Origin: Flavobacteriales bacterium | GTDB lineage: Bacteria > Bacteroidota > Bacteroidia > Flavobacteriales_F > PHOS-HE28 | Assembly: GCA_020437875.1 (NCBI GenBank) | Contig: JAGQVR010000027.1 | Span: 3,048-17,709 of the forward strand | Length of the DNA: 14,662 bases | Direction of reading: 5' to 3' | Shown here: piece after piece, positions 1-6,441 of the stretch | How positions within the stretch are numbered: the stretch's first letter is position 1 | How the letters are laid out: each line of letters begins with the position of its first letter | Program-made: the position numbers and the translations under genes | The notes under the pieces: model-generated | The model's input: only the letters and a program-made list of their open reading frames with translations | Told to the model about the DNA's origin: nothing | Databases searched by the model: none

Positions 1-455
1 TCCGCCCCCACGCTCTCGCAATAGGTCTCATCGAGCATAGCCACGATGTCCCGCAGCCGGGCTGGTCCGAGCCCCACGTCGTTACCGGCGCTGAATACGG
101 TATCCAGGTCGGCTTCGCTCAATCCGAAATTCGCCAGATCCAATGTCGGCGAGTATGCGCGTCTTTCCCGGACAGGGTTGGTCTTGGTGAAGAGGTGACC
201 GCGTGAACGATAGCCATGGATGAGCTCAATGACACGGAACTCCTTCTCGAAACGCTCATTCCCTCCCGGAGCTGGCGCCTTTCGAGGCACGTTGTCCACG
301 GCTTCTTCCCCCGCGTCGACCGACTTGGCGAACTCGAAACCCTCGAAGAACCGGGCCCAACCCGTTTCCACGCTCGCGGGGTCCTTCTGGTACTGCTGGT
401 AAAGGTCGTCCAGCCAGGCGCTGTCGACGTTGCTGAGGTAGGAATATTTGTCCAT
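1..455 (-). CDS. sucA: 2-oxoglutarate dehydrogenase E1 component, N-terminal part (3' end outside window)
   Basis: This is the start of the thiamine-diphosphate-dependent E1 subunit of the 2-oxoglutarate dehydrogenase complex, which decarboxylates 2-oxoglutarate and passes succinyl to E2 in the TCA cycle. Reading the minus strand from ATG at 455 gives 151 codons with no stop before the window edge. The protein begins MDKYSYLSNVDSAWLDDLYQ and continues with a DPASVETGWARFFEGFEF stretch. That is the short N-terminal 2-oxogl_dehyd_N motif (LYxxYxxDPxSVxxxWxxFF) used for docking in the complex. Around residue 80 the ELIHGYRSRGHL segment matches the conserved start of the E1 core (IxxYRxRGHL). The family is about 900 residues, so most of it, including the ThDP-binding site, lies to the left of the window. 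A TAACTTCG promoter-like element sits 21 nt upstream of the ATG, and a hairpin separates the gene from the small gene upstream. Confidence 0.93.
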   Translation of the reverse strand, partial: MDKYSYLSNVDSAWLDDLYQQYQKDPASVETGWARFFEGFEFAKSVDAGEEAVDNVPRKAPAPGGNERFEKEFRVIELIHGYRSRGHLFTKTNPVRERRAYSPTLDLANFGLSEADLDTVFSAGNDVGLGPARLRDIVAMLDETYCESVGA

Positions 456-476
456 CACACGGCCGGAGCGGCGGGG

Positions 477-484
477 CGAAGTTA
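477..484 (-). promoter_or_regulatory. Putative sucA promoter, -7 element TAACTTCG
   Basis: On the minus strand TAACTTCG followed by CCCC lies 21 nt before the sucA ATG. It differs at one position from the Bacteroidota -7 consensus TAnnTTTG and matches the variants seen before other genes in this window. No clear TTTG -33 element is visible at the usual spacing, so this rests on one box and on its repeated placement. Confidence 0.5.
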
Positions 485-521
485 GCTATGGGCCGGACGG
501 CAGCCTTGATACGGATGATAA

Positions 522-542
522 GGGGATCCGTTGCGGATCCCC
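522..542 (-). terminator. Perfect 9-bp hairpin between the small gene and sucA; probable terminator
   Basis: Arms GGGGATCCG (522-530) and CGGATCCCC (534-542) pair perfectly around a 3-nt loop. The hairpin starts 28 nt past the stop of the minus-strand gene at 570-935. On the minus strand it is followed by TTATCAT, only a weak U-tract, so it may be an imperfect intrinsic terminator or an mRNA 3'-end stabiliser. It sits upstream of the sucA promoter-like box and would separate the two genes' transcription. Confidence 0.5.
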
Positions 543-569
543 CGGGGACGGACAGCCATCCCATGCGGG

Positions 570-935
570 TCAGAACTCCCCTTTGAAGCGCAAGCGGGTA
601 AGCACCTTCTGCAAGGAGCGCAGGACGACCATGGCTGAAAGCGATCGGTGATCGCCCGAGGCAAGGAGGCCATCGACCCCGGTCCCGGGGAGGTCCACAC
701 GGTACAGTGCGGACCGGAGCACTTGGCCACCCTGTTGGGCAAGACCCTCCAGCTCCGGCACCACTTGGTCGCGCAGATCATCCATCGCCTGAGCAGGGTC
801 CTCCGGAACACGGATGACCCCCTCGTCGAGATTCAGGTCCTTGCTGAGCTGTGCGATGGTCAGCAGCAGCACTTCACGGCGCTCCAGGGAGCGACGCATG
901 ACCTGTTCATCCAGCTTCGAAAGGGATGTGCTCAT
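570..935 (-). CDS. Small conserved-looking protein of unknown function, upstream of sucA
   Basis: 121 residues starting MSTSLSKLDEQVMRRSLERR. I do not recognise a named family. The N-terminal 35 residues look helical and charged (Leu/Arg/Glu heptad-like spacing), followed by an acidic, proline-containing middle (about 40-65). The C-terminal half holds ALYRVDLPG (76-84) and a basic amphipathic end with VLRSLQKVLTRLRFKGEF. There is no signal peptide, membrane segment or cysteine, so it is probably cytosolic. An in-frame start 33 nt further upstream (968) exists, but it overlaps the divergent promoter region and its extra residues look unlike coding sequence, so ATG 935 is preferred. The gene reads in the same direction as sucA, 114 nt upstream of it, with a hairpin between. 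A GACCTTCG stretch upstream could be a weak promoter. Coding status is supported by the Leu/Arg-rich amphipathic composition and the clean gap to both neighbours. Confidence 0.7.
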   Translation of the reverse strand: MSTSLSKLDEQVMRRSLERREVLLLTIAQLSKDLNLDEGVIRVPEDPAQAMDDLRDQVVPELEGLAQQGGQVLRSALYRVDLPGTGVDGLLASGDHRSLSAMVVLRSLQKVLTRLRFKGEF

Positions 936-968
936 CGGATCGTCACGAAGGTCGTCACAACATGGCAC

Positions 969-976
969 TATTTTCG
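969..976 (+). promoter_or_regulatory. Putative promoter, -7 element TATTTTCG, for the secreted protein gene
   Basis: TATTTTCG followed by CCCC lies 27 nt before the ATG at 1004. It fits the Bacteroidota TAnnTTTG box with one change. It falls inside the in-frame extension starting at 926, which supports the downstream ATG as the true start. No obvious -33 TTTG. Confidence 0.55.
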
Positions 977-1003
977 CCCCCGTCCGACCAACGGAAAAGA
1001 ACC

Positions 1004-1882
1004 ATGTACATCCGCTCCCTCGCCACGGCCGCGCTTCTCATCACCCAGGTCCTTCATGCCCAGTACGGGACCTTCGACGCCGGCGCAGTGAAAGCCGCCA
1101 AAGCCACCAGGACCTTGGTGGTGCTAGATGCGGGCGACTCGCCGTACAACCGGAGGATGATCGAAAGTGTCAAGTCGAACTGGAACTTCACCTCGGAACC
1201 GGAGTTCGTGACCGTTGCGGAACTGGCCTCAAGACCGATCTCACCCGATCACACCTACCTGCTCAAGACAAGGAAGACCGATCCGGTGAAGTTCGAAGCC
1301 ACCTTCCTAACCCTTGTGCAGGGATGGAAGCCGAAGAAGGGGGAAACCCTGACGCAGGCGGATAACGCGTTCACCAGCATCCCTTCGGAACACGAACTGG
1401 CGTTCATTCAGATCGACCCGAACGCGATCAACGAGCTCGGCCTGGCCCAGTTGCTTGACGTGTACCTGAAGCACCTGCAGAACTACCTCTCCCTCGTGGA
1501 GGGTGGCAAGGTCACGGACAAGACCACGGCCGACCGCATTTACGCCTCGCGGAACAGAGCGGTGCGCGACACCGAGCTCTGGATGGCCAGGGAGCATCTG
1601 GACAAGAGCCTGCCGGATGCCTCCAAGGTGAAGGAGTTCTATACGGCACCCTGCCAGGTGATGGCCTTGAGCCAGCTGGCAAGTGCTTTGGAGAAGGGTT
1701 CCAAGGGCATCACCATCAGCGATGTGGTGATGACCGGGGATAACAAGAACAAGCACTGCTTCAAGCGCGTGTTCAACGTGGGTACCGGAGAGCTGATGTA
1801 CTTGCGCGATGATGCCTCGATCTTCGGCAAGAAGGAGGGATTCCTGGATGAGGACCTGAAGACCCTCGAGCGGGCGCGGTGA
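1004..1882 (+). CDS. Secreted protein of unknown function
   Basis: 292 residues with a clear N-terminal signal peptide: MYIRS, then a hydrophobic stretch to about residue 18, with a likely cut near HAQ (18-20). The mature N-terminus contains TLVVLDAGDSPYNRRMIESV and a W-N-F segment (residues 37-62). From memory this resembles an uncharacterised family common in Bacteroidota, though I cannot name a domain. The middle (about 130-200) is rich in leucine and charged residues. The C-terminal part carries two cysteines (C217, C252) that could form a disulfide, and the segment KRVFNVGTGELMYLRDD. It has no lipobox, no T9SS tail and no recognisable enzyme motif. The start at 926 would bury the signal peptide behind 26 residues and overlap the promoter, so ATG 1004 is chosen. 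The next gene begins 59 nt downstream with its own promoter-like box. Confidence 0.82.
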   Translation: MYIRSLATAALLITQVLHAQYGTFDAGAVKAAKATRTLVVLDAGDSPYNRRMIESVKSNWNFTSEPEFVTVAELASRPISPDHTYLLKTRKTDPVKFEATFLTLVQGWKPKKGETLTQADNAFTSIPSEHELAFIQIDPNAINELGLAQLLDVYLKHLQNYLSLVEGGKVTDKTTADRIYASRNRAVRDTELWMAREHLDKSLPDASKVKEFYTAPCQVMALSQLASALEKGSKGITISDVVMTGDNKNKHCFKRVFNVGTGELMYLRDDASIFGKKEGFLDEDLKTLERAR

Positions 1883-1913
1883 CGACGCGCTGGCGCAGCC
1901 GTGGTGGACCTGC

Positions 1914-1922
1914 TATCTTCAC
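1914..1922 (+). promoter_or_regulatory. Putative promoter, TATCTTCAC, for the T9SS protein gene
   Basis: TATCTTCAC lies 19 nt before the ATG at 1942, at the same place and of the same general form as the other TAnnTTnG boxes here, although the G is replaced by A. Its position between the stop at 1882 and the ATG argues against the GTG at 1879 as the start. No -33 element is obvious. Confidence 0.42.
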
Positions 1923-1941
1923 GCGGTCCCATCACCACCAC

Positions 1942-3612
1942 ATGCGCCCACGCCTCGCCCTGGCCTCCGTCCTGAGCCTAGCCTTCACAACCGGGGTCGC
2001 CAACCATTACGCCGGCGGCACGATCCGTACACGCTGCGTCGGCAACAACTTCCACGAGATCACGCTTGAACTGTTCCGCGACTGCGGAGGTGACCCTTTC
2101 TCCGGGCAGACCTTGTACTTCAGGAACGAGTGCGGTGTTGAGTTCACCACCGCGGGGATGCAGCCCGTAAGCACCGTGGACGCCTCCTCGATCTGTCCAT
2201 CGGAATTACCGAACACCACCTGCAACGGAGGTGGTCTGCTTGGTTACGAACTGAACACATACCGCACCACCGTTTACCTGAGTCCCTGCACCGGTTGGAA
2301 CATCAGCTGGTATATCTGTTGTCGCAACTCGAGCCTGAACCTGACAGGCGGCCCGGGCATTTACATCGAGACGACCTTGAACAACCTGGGCGGTGAGTGT
2401 TACGCAGCTCCGACATTCATCAACGACCGGATACCCACCGTATGTGCTGGGCAACCGGTCTCCTTCGATGCCGGTGCCTTTGAACCGGACGGCCATCAAT
2501 TGAGCTATGAGCTGATCCCGGCGCGATTCGGCAGTCCGACCCCCTTGCCTGTACAATACAATACGGGCTACAGTGGCGCCGAGCCTTACAACGGCATGAC
2601 CATTGATCCGGAGACGGGTTTGATCACATTCACACCGACGGCGTCCGCATCCTTCGTGGTCGTTGTGAAGGTGACGGAGCACGATGCGCAGGGTGCGGTC
2701 ATCGGCAGCGTGATGCGGGACATGGTGTTCAACATCGTACCGTGCACCAACCAGCCACCTGCGGCGGAGAGCGGTGTCTTCTCGACCTCGTCCGGGACCG
2801 CGAACATCGAGGACGACCGATCGCTCAGCGTTTGTGGCGAGGGACCTTTCTGTGCCACCCTCACCGTGGGCGATCCTGACAATGACCAGGAACTGGTGTT
2901 GACCTCGAACATCGACAGCATCCTGCCCGGCGCTGAATATGAACTAACCGGCCTGAACCCGGTGAACCTCGAACTGTGCTCCGAAGGGCTGGCACCGGGC
3001 ACCTACATGTTCTGGCTGCACGCCCGTGACAATGGATGTCCGGTCATCGCCACGCGTGTTTATCACTTCGTGGTGGAAGTCACCGCGGCGGAGAGCGCGG
3101 GCGAGGATGGGGCCATCAGTGTCTGTGAGAACGGACCGGCCGTCGACCTCTTCGAGAACCTGGGCGGTTCTCCGGCGATGGGCGGCCAATGGATCGACCC
3201 ACAGGGCGATCCGACGGATGGGGTGTTCCACCCAGGGATCTCACTTACCGGCATCCACACCTACACGGTGGGTGCGCCTCCTTGTGCCACATCCGCGGTG
3301 TTGTCTGTCGTCCTGACGCCCGCTACCGATCCGGACTGCCTTACTGCAGGCATCGCCTCCGGAGGTACGATGGGCCTCACTTATCGCCAGGATGTTTCCG
3401 ACCCGCACCGGATATGGTTGCGGTCGCCCGCCGTGCAGGCGGACCTTCGTGTGATCGGCGTCGATGGCCGCCTTGTGATGAAGGGGACCTTCCGTTCCGG
3501 CGGCAGCGATGCGGTCGCGGTCGATCTTCCCCGCAACCATCATGGCATCGCCATCATCGAATTGCGCGGCTCCAAAGGGGCCCACGATGTGATACGTGTC
3601 GTGGTGCCCTGA
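1942..3612 (+). CDS. Cysteine-rich secreted protein with C-terminal type IX sorting domain
   Basis: 556 residues. A signal peptide ends near GVANH (18-22). The mature N-terminus has the pattern HYAGGTIRTRCVGNNFHEIT then LELFRDCGGDP. It is the common Bacteroidota surface-protein module usually written as (A/S)HxxGGxIxYxCxGxNxYxVTLxxYRDCxG. Residues 165-265 resemble a cadherin/PKD-like beta-sandwich (DxxGHQLSYEL, PYNGMTIDPETGLITFTP). Residues 387-460 form a second beta repeat (VCENGPAVDLFENLGG then GGQWIDPQG). The last 75-80 residues (IWLRSP, DLRVIGVDGRLV, AVDLPRNHHGIAIIEL, IRVVVP) match a type A Por secretion tail, so export by T9SS to the cell surface is expected. About 18 cysteines suggest multiple disulfides. 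Ligand and role are unknown; adhesion or gliding/biofilm-associated is an inference. The ATG at 1942 is chosen over the GTG at 1879 because it places the signal peptide at the N-terminus. Confidence 0.88.
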   Translation: MRPRLALASVLSLAFTTGVANHYAGGTIRTRCVGNNFHEITLELFRDCGGDPFSGQTLYFRNECGVEFTTAGMQPVSTVDASSICPSELPNTTCNGGGLLGYELNTYRTTVYLSPCTGWNISWYICCRNSSLNLTGGPGIYIETTLNNLGGECYAAPTFINDRIPTVCAGQPVSFDAGAFEPDGHQLSYELIPARFGSPTPLPVQYNTGYSGAEPYNGMTIDPETGLITFTPTASASFVVVVKVTEHDAQGAVIGSVMRDMVFNIVPCTNQPPAAESGVFSTSSGTANIEDDRSLSVCGEGPFCATLTVGDPDNDQELVLTSNIDSILPGAEYELTGLNPVNLELCSEGLAPGTYMFWLHARDNGCPVIATRVYHFVVEVTAAESAGEDGAISVCENGPAVDLFENLGGSPAMGGQWIDPQGDPTDGVFHPGISLTGIHTYTVGAPPCATSAVLSVVLTPATDPDCLTAGIASGGTMGLTYRQDVSDPHRIWLRSPAVQADLRVIGVDGRLVMKGTFRSGGSDAVAVDLPRNHHGIAIIELRGSKGAHDVIRVVVP

Positions 3613-3686
3613 CACTGTCGATCCTTGTTAAGGCCGATGCGAGGTGAACCGCTCGGCCATTCCTTCGTTGTTCTGAAAGAGCAACG

Positions 3687-4589
3687 ATGGCCACCGTATT
3701 GATCACAGGAGCTTCAGGACTCATCGGTACCGCATTGAGCCAGCGGTTGAATGCCGATGGCCACGTGGTTCATCGACTTGGACGAAGTCCAGAGCCTGAC
3801 GATCCACGGTCGTTCGGTTGGGATATCCGCGCGGGTAGTATCGATGATCGCTGCCTCGATGGCGTGACGCATGTGGTCCATCTCGCCGGAGCAGGGATCG
3901 CTGACGAACGCTGGAGCCCTTCACGTGTGCAGGAGCTCATCGACAGCCGTACGGACTCTGCCCGTCTGCTGCTTCGGGCGGCTATCGATCGGTCGTCATC
4001 ATTGGAGGCGTTCGTAAGCGCGGCCGGGATCGGGTACTATGGTGCCATCACCTCGGAGCATCGGTTCGTGGAGGAGGATCCACCCGCCGGGGACACCATC
4101 GCACGTATCAGCGCCGAATGGGAACGGGCTGCTGACGAATGGAACACGCTCACCCGCGTTGTGAAGTTGCGGACACCGATGGTCCTGGCCCATGATGGAG
4201 GTGCTTTGGACAGACTCCTGCCGGTCGTGCGGACGGGCATCGCTTCCGCCCTGGGAAATGGCAGGCAGTGGGTGCCTTGGATCCACCTCGAAGACCTCGT
4301 GGAAGCATACCTCGCCGCACTGTTCAACAGGAACATGCGCGGGGCGTACAACACTTGCGCCAACGAGGACATCACCAATGACGATCTGATGCGGACCCTG
4401 GCTCTGGTGATGAACAAGCCCTACTTCATGCCGCGCGTTCCCGGCTTTGTGCTTCGCGTCCTCTTCGGCGAATTGGCGTCGATCCTACTGAAGGGCTCGC
4501 GTGCCTCGAACGAACGCCTGGCGCGGACCGGCTTCGAAATCAAGCACCAGGAACTGGGACCAGCCTTTCGAGACCTGCTCCGTCGATGA
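3687..4589 (+). CDS. TIGR01777 family atypical SDR (YfcH/epimerase-like)
   Basis: 300 residues, the usual length for this family. An N-terminal Rossmann fold starts MATVLITGASGLIGTAL, with the GxxGxxG dinucleotide-binding glycines at 8, 11 and 14. It is followed by HLAGAGIADERW (65-76) and the family signature SAAGIGYYG (101-109), then WVPWIHLEDLV. The C-terminal 55 residues (PRVPGFVLRVLFGELASILLKGSR region) match the DUF1731 domain. The canonical SDR Lys four residues after the Tyr is absent, as is typical for atypical SDRs of this group, so the reaction and substrate are unknown. Older annotations call it a cell-division inhibitor (SulA-like), which is not well supported. The ATG lies 74 nt after the T9SS gene. 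AAAGAG just upstream is a possible weak ribosome site, and a TTCCTTCG near 3660 is too poor to call a promoter. The gene is convergent with the prenyl synthase gene (38 nt gap). Confidence 0.92.
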   Translation: MATVLITGASGLIGTALSQRLNADGHVVHRLGRSPEPDDPRSFGWDIRAGSIDDRCLDGVTHVVHLAGAGIADERWSPSRVQELIDSRTDSARLLLRAAIDRSSSLEAFVSAAGIGYYGAITSEHRFVEEDPPAGDTIARISAEWERAADEWNTLTRVVKLRTPMVLAHDGGALDRLLPVVRTGIASALGNGRQWVPWIHLEDLVEAYLAALFNRNMRGAYNTCANEDITNDDLMRTLALVMNKPYFMPRVPGFVLRVLFGELASILLKGSRASNERLARTGFEIKHQELGPAFRDLLRR

Positions 4590-4594
4590 AGACC

Positions 4595-4646
4595 GATCGA
4601 GCCCCATCATCCGATCCGCGTTCAGGGTCAAGCGGCCCGCTCGATC
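4595..4646. repeat. 8-bp inverted repeat spanning a convergent gene junction
   Basis: GATCGAGC (4595-4602) and GCTCGATC (4639-4646) can pair across a 36-nt loop. The left arm is in the 38-nt gap after the SDR gene and the right arm is within the last codons of the prenyl synthase gene. A long loop and no U-tract make it a weak candidate for a bidirectional terminator; it may be chance. Confidence 0.25.
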
Positions 4647-5572
4647 AGGGAGACGGCAAGTGCACGCAACGCTGCGGTCCGATCACCGTTGGGGTCGATC
4701 AGATGCAGCTGGTCAAGTGCGGTACCTGCAAGGCGTTCCACTTCCGCCTGCGCCTCCTGCTCGACCCCCAGTTCACGCAAGGCCGTGATCATGGTCGCGA
4801 CATCACGTTCCGAGGCGTCCATTGCCAGCTGTTCACGAAGCACGGAGGACCCGTGTTCGCGTTCCACTTCAAGGCCGCGGATGAGCAGCCAGGTCTTCTT
4901 TCCGTTCCGGAGGTCGCCACCTTGCTCCTTGCCGGTCACGGCCGGATCACCGAAAGCATCGAGCAGATCGTCCCGCAGCTGGAAAGCAAGCCCGACACCC
5001 TCCCCAAAGCCGGCGATGCGCTCCTGGTCGGCCTCTCCTGCACCAGCACGTATGGCACCGATGCGCAATGCGGCGGCCAGCAGGACCGCGGTCTTCATGC
5101 GTATCATCTCCTTGTACTCCGAAAGACCGACATCATCGCGTTGCTCGAAGTCCATGTCGAGCTGTTGTCCCGCGCACACTTCCAGCGCATGCCTGTTGAA
5201 GACCGCAAGCACGTTCGGATCCGGACCAAGCGCGGTGTAGGCCATCACCAGCATCGCATCGCCACTAAGGATGGCGGTGTTCACGTTCCAGCGCGCATGC
5301 ACCGTCGGCTGCCCCCTGCGCAGAGGTGCTGCGTCCATGATGTCATCGTGCATCAAGGTGAAGTTGTGGAAGAGCTCGATGGCCAGTGCCTGGTCCAACG
5401 CGGTTCGCGGGTCACCGCCGAACAGCTCACAGGCCATGAGCGTCAGCACCGGACGCACACGCTTCGCCGGCAACGCGAGCAGGTAGGCCATCGGCGCGTG
5501 GAGATCGCCAGCGGGCAGGCCATTGGACCAGCGTTCCACGTGCGCGTCGAACAACGCCCGATACGTTCTCAT
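4628..5572 (-). CDS. Short-chain polyprenyl diphosphate synthase (FPP/GGPP type)
   Basis: 314 residues of an all-alpha trans-isoprenyl diphosphate synthase, which condenses IPP with allylic diphosphates for quinones, carotenoids or lipid carriers. Both aspartate-rich motifs are intact. The first is H75-D76-D77-I-M-D80 followed by LRRGQPTVHARW; the second is QLRDDLLD (198-205, D201, D202, D205). The substrate-binding K37-R38-V-R40-P segment and a GKKTWLL segment (224-230, the usual KxTL/KKTWL region) are present. The residue five positions before the first motif is F71. A bulky aromatic here limits chain length in characterised family members, so a C15-C20 product is likely. The ATG at 5572 shares one base with the TGA of rfbA, so translation is probably coupled. 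It is the last gene of a three-gene operon with the RND transporter and rfbA. ispA or a GGPP synthase name would be a guess. Confidence 0.93.
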   Translation of the reverse strand: MRTYRALFDAHVERWSNGLPAGDLHAPMAYLLALPAKRVRPVLTLMACELFGGDPRTALDQALAIELFHNFTLMHDDIMDAAPLRRGQPTVHARWNVNTAILSGDAMLVMAYTALGPDPNVLAVFNRHALEVCAGQQLDMDFEQRDDVGLSEYKEMIRMKTAVLLAAALRIGAIRAGAGEADQERIAGFGEGVGLAFQLRDDLLDAFGDPAVTGKEQGGDLRNGKKTWLLIRGLEVEREHGSSVLREQLAMDASERDVATMITALRELGVEQEAQAEVERLAGTALDQLHLIDPNGDRTAALRALAVSLIERAA

Positions 5573-6435
5573 CAGGGTCGAAGGAGCTTCACCAGGTACT
5601 CGCCATACCCGCTCTTCAGCAACGGCTGGGCGAGCTTCTCGAGCTGACCGGCATCGATGTAGCCCTTCTTGTACGCGACCTCCTCGATGCAGCCGATGCG
5701 CAGGCCCTGACGTTCCTCGATCACCTGCACGAACTGTCCGGCCTGGGTGAGGGAGGCGAAGGTGCCGGTATCAAGCCAGGCCGTGCCCCTGTCAAGGATC
5801 TCCACCTTCAGGCGTCCAGATCTCAGGTACTCCTTGTTCACGTCCGTGATCTCATACTCCCCGCGAGCGCTTGGCTTGAGGTCGCGTGCGATGTCGAGCA
5901 CATCGTTGTCGTAGAAGTACAATCCCGGAACGGCGTAATTGCTCTTGGGCTTCGTCGGCTTCTCCTCGATGCTGAGGACCCTGTTATCCGGATCGAACTC
6001 CACCACACCGTATCGCTCCGGATCACTCACGTGGTAGGCGAACACCAGCCCTCCATCGGGATCCGTATGCTCGCTCAACTTCCTGCCGAGACCGGTCCCA
6101 TAGAAGATATTATCGCCAAGGATGAGCGCAGAGCTGTCAGAGCCCACATGATCACGGCCGATGACGAAGGCCTGTGCAAGACCGTTCGGGACCACCTGCT
6201 CCGCGTAGGTGAACGCACAGCCGAGTGATGAGCCGTCGCCGAGCAGTTTCCGGAAGCTCGGGAGGTCGTGCGGTGTGCTGATGATCAGGATCTCGCGGAT
6301 GCCCGCCGCCATGAGCGTGCTCAGCGGGTAATAGATCATCGGCTTGTCATAGACAGGCATCAACTGTTTGCTCACCGCCAGGGTGAGCGGATGGAGCCTT
6401 GTTCCGGAGCCTCCGGCGAGGATGATCCCTTTCAT
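5572..6435 (-). CDS. rfbA: Glucose-1-phosphate thymidylyltransferase
   Basis: 287 residues, full length for RmlA/RfbA. It transfers dTMP from dTTP to glucose-1-phosphate, giving dTDP-glucose, the first step to dTDP-L-rhamnose and related envelope sugars. It begins MKGIILAGGSGTRLHPLT, with the nucleotide-binding GGSGTRL loop (residues 8-14). Further landmarks are KQLMPVYDKPMIYYPLSTL (23-41), GDNIFYG with metal-binding D108, the EEKP segment (157-160), GEYEITDVN (192-200) and WLDTGT with D222. All expected catalytic positions are present. The ATG lies 6 nt after the RND stop, and the TGA overlaps the start of the prenyl synthase by one base, so it is the middle gene of an operon. The partner rhamnose genes rmlB, rmlC and rmlD are not in this window, so the dTDP-glucose must be used by enzymes encoded elsewhere. 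Confidence 0.97.
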   Translation of the reverse strand: MKGIILAGGSGTRLHPLTLAVSKQLMPVYDKPMIYYPLSTLMAAGIREILIISTPHDLPSFRKLLGDGSSLGCAFTYAEQVVPNGLAQAFVIGRDHVGSDSSALILGDNIFYGTGLGRKLSEHTDPDGGLVFAYHVSDPERYGVVEFDPDNRVLSIEEKPTKPKSNYAVPGLYFYDNDVLDIARDLKPSARGEYEITDVNKEYLRSGRLKVEILDRGTAWLDTGTFASLTQAGQFVQVIEERQGLRIGCIEEVAYKKGYIDAGQLEKLAQPLLKSGYGEYLVKLLRP

Positions 6436-6441
6436 GGTCAG

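Noticed and set aside
926..1003. Upstream start for the secreted protein
   Set aside because: It would add 26 residues in front of a clear signal peptide and run through the TATTTTCG promoter-like box.
1879..1941. GTG start giving an N-terminal extension with four consecutive His
   Set aside because: The four His codons are a chance reading of the leader; the extension hides the signal peptide and overlaps the promoter-like box.
4586..5647. 353-codon open frame on the plus strand opposite the prenyl synthase
   Set aside because: The minus-strand frame has both DDxxD motifs and family length; the plus frame is a His/Arg/Gln-rich shadow.
5572..6435. dTDP-rhamnose or O-antigen biosynthesis cluster
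   Set aside because: Only rfbA is present; no rmlB, rmlC, rmlD or glycosyltransferase is seen in the window.
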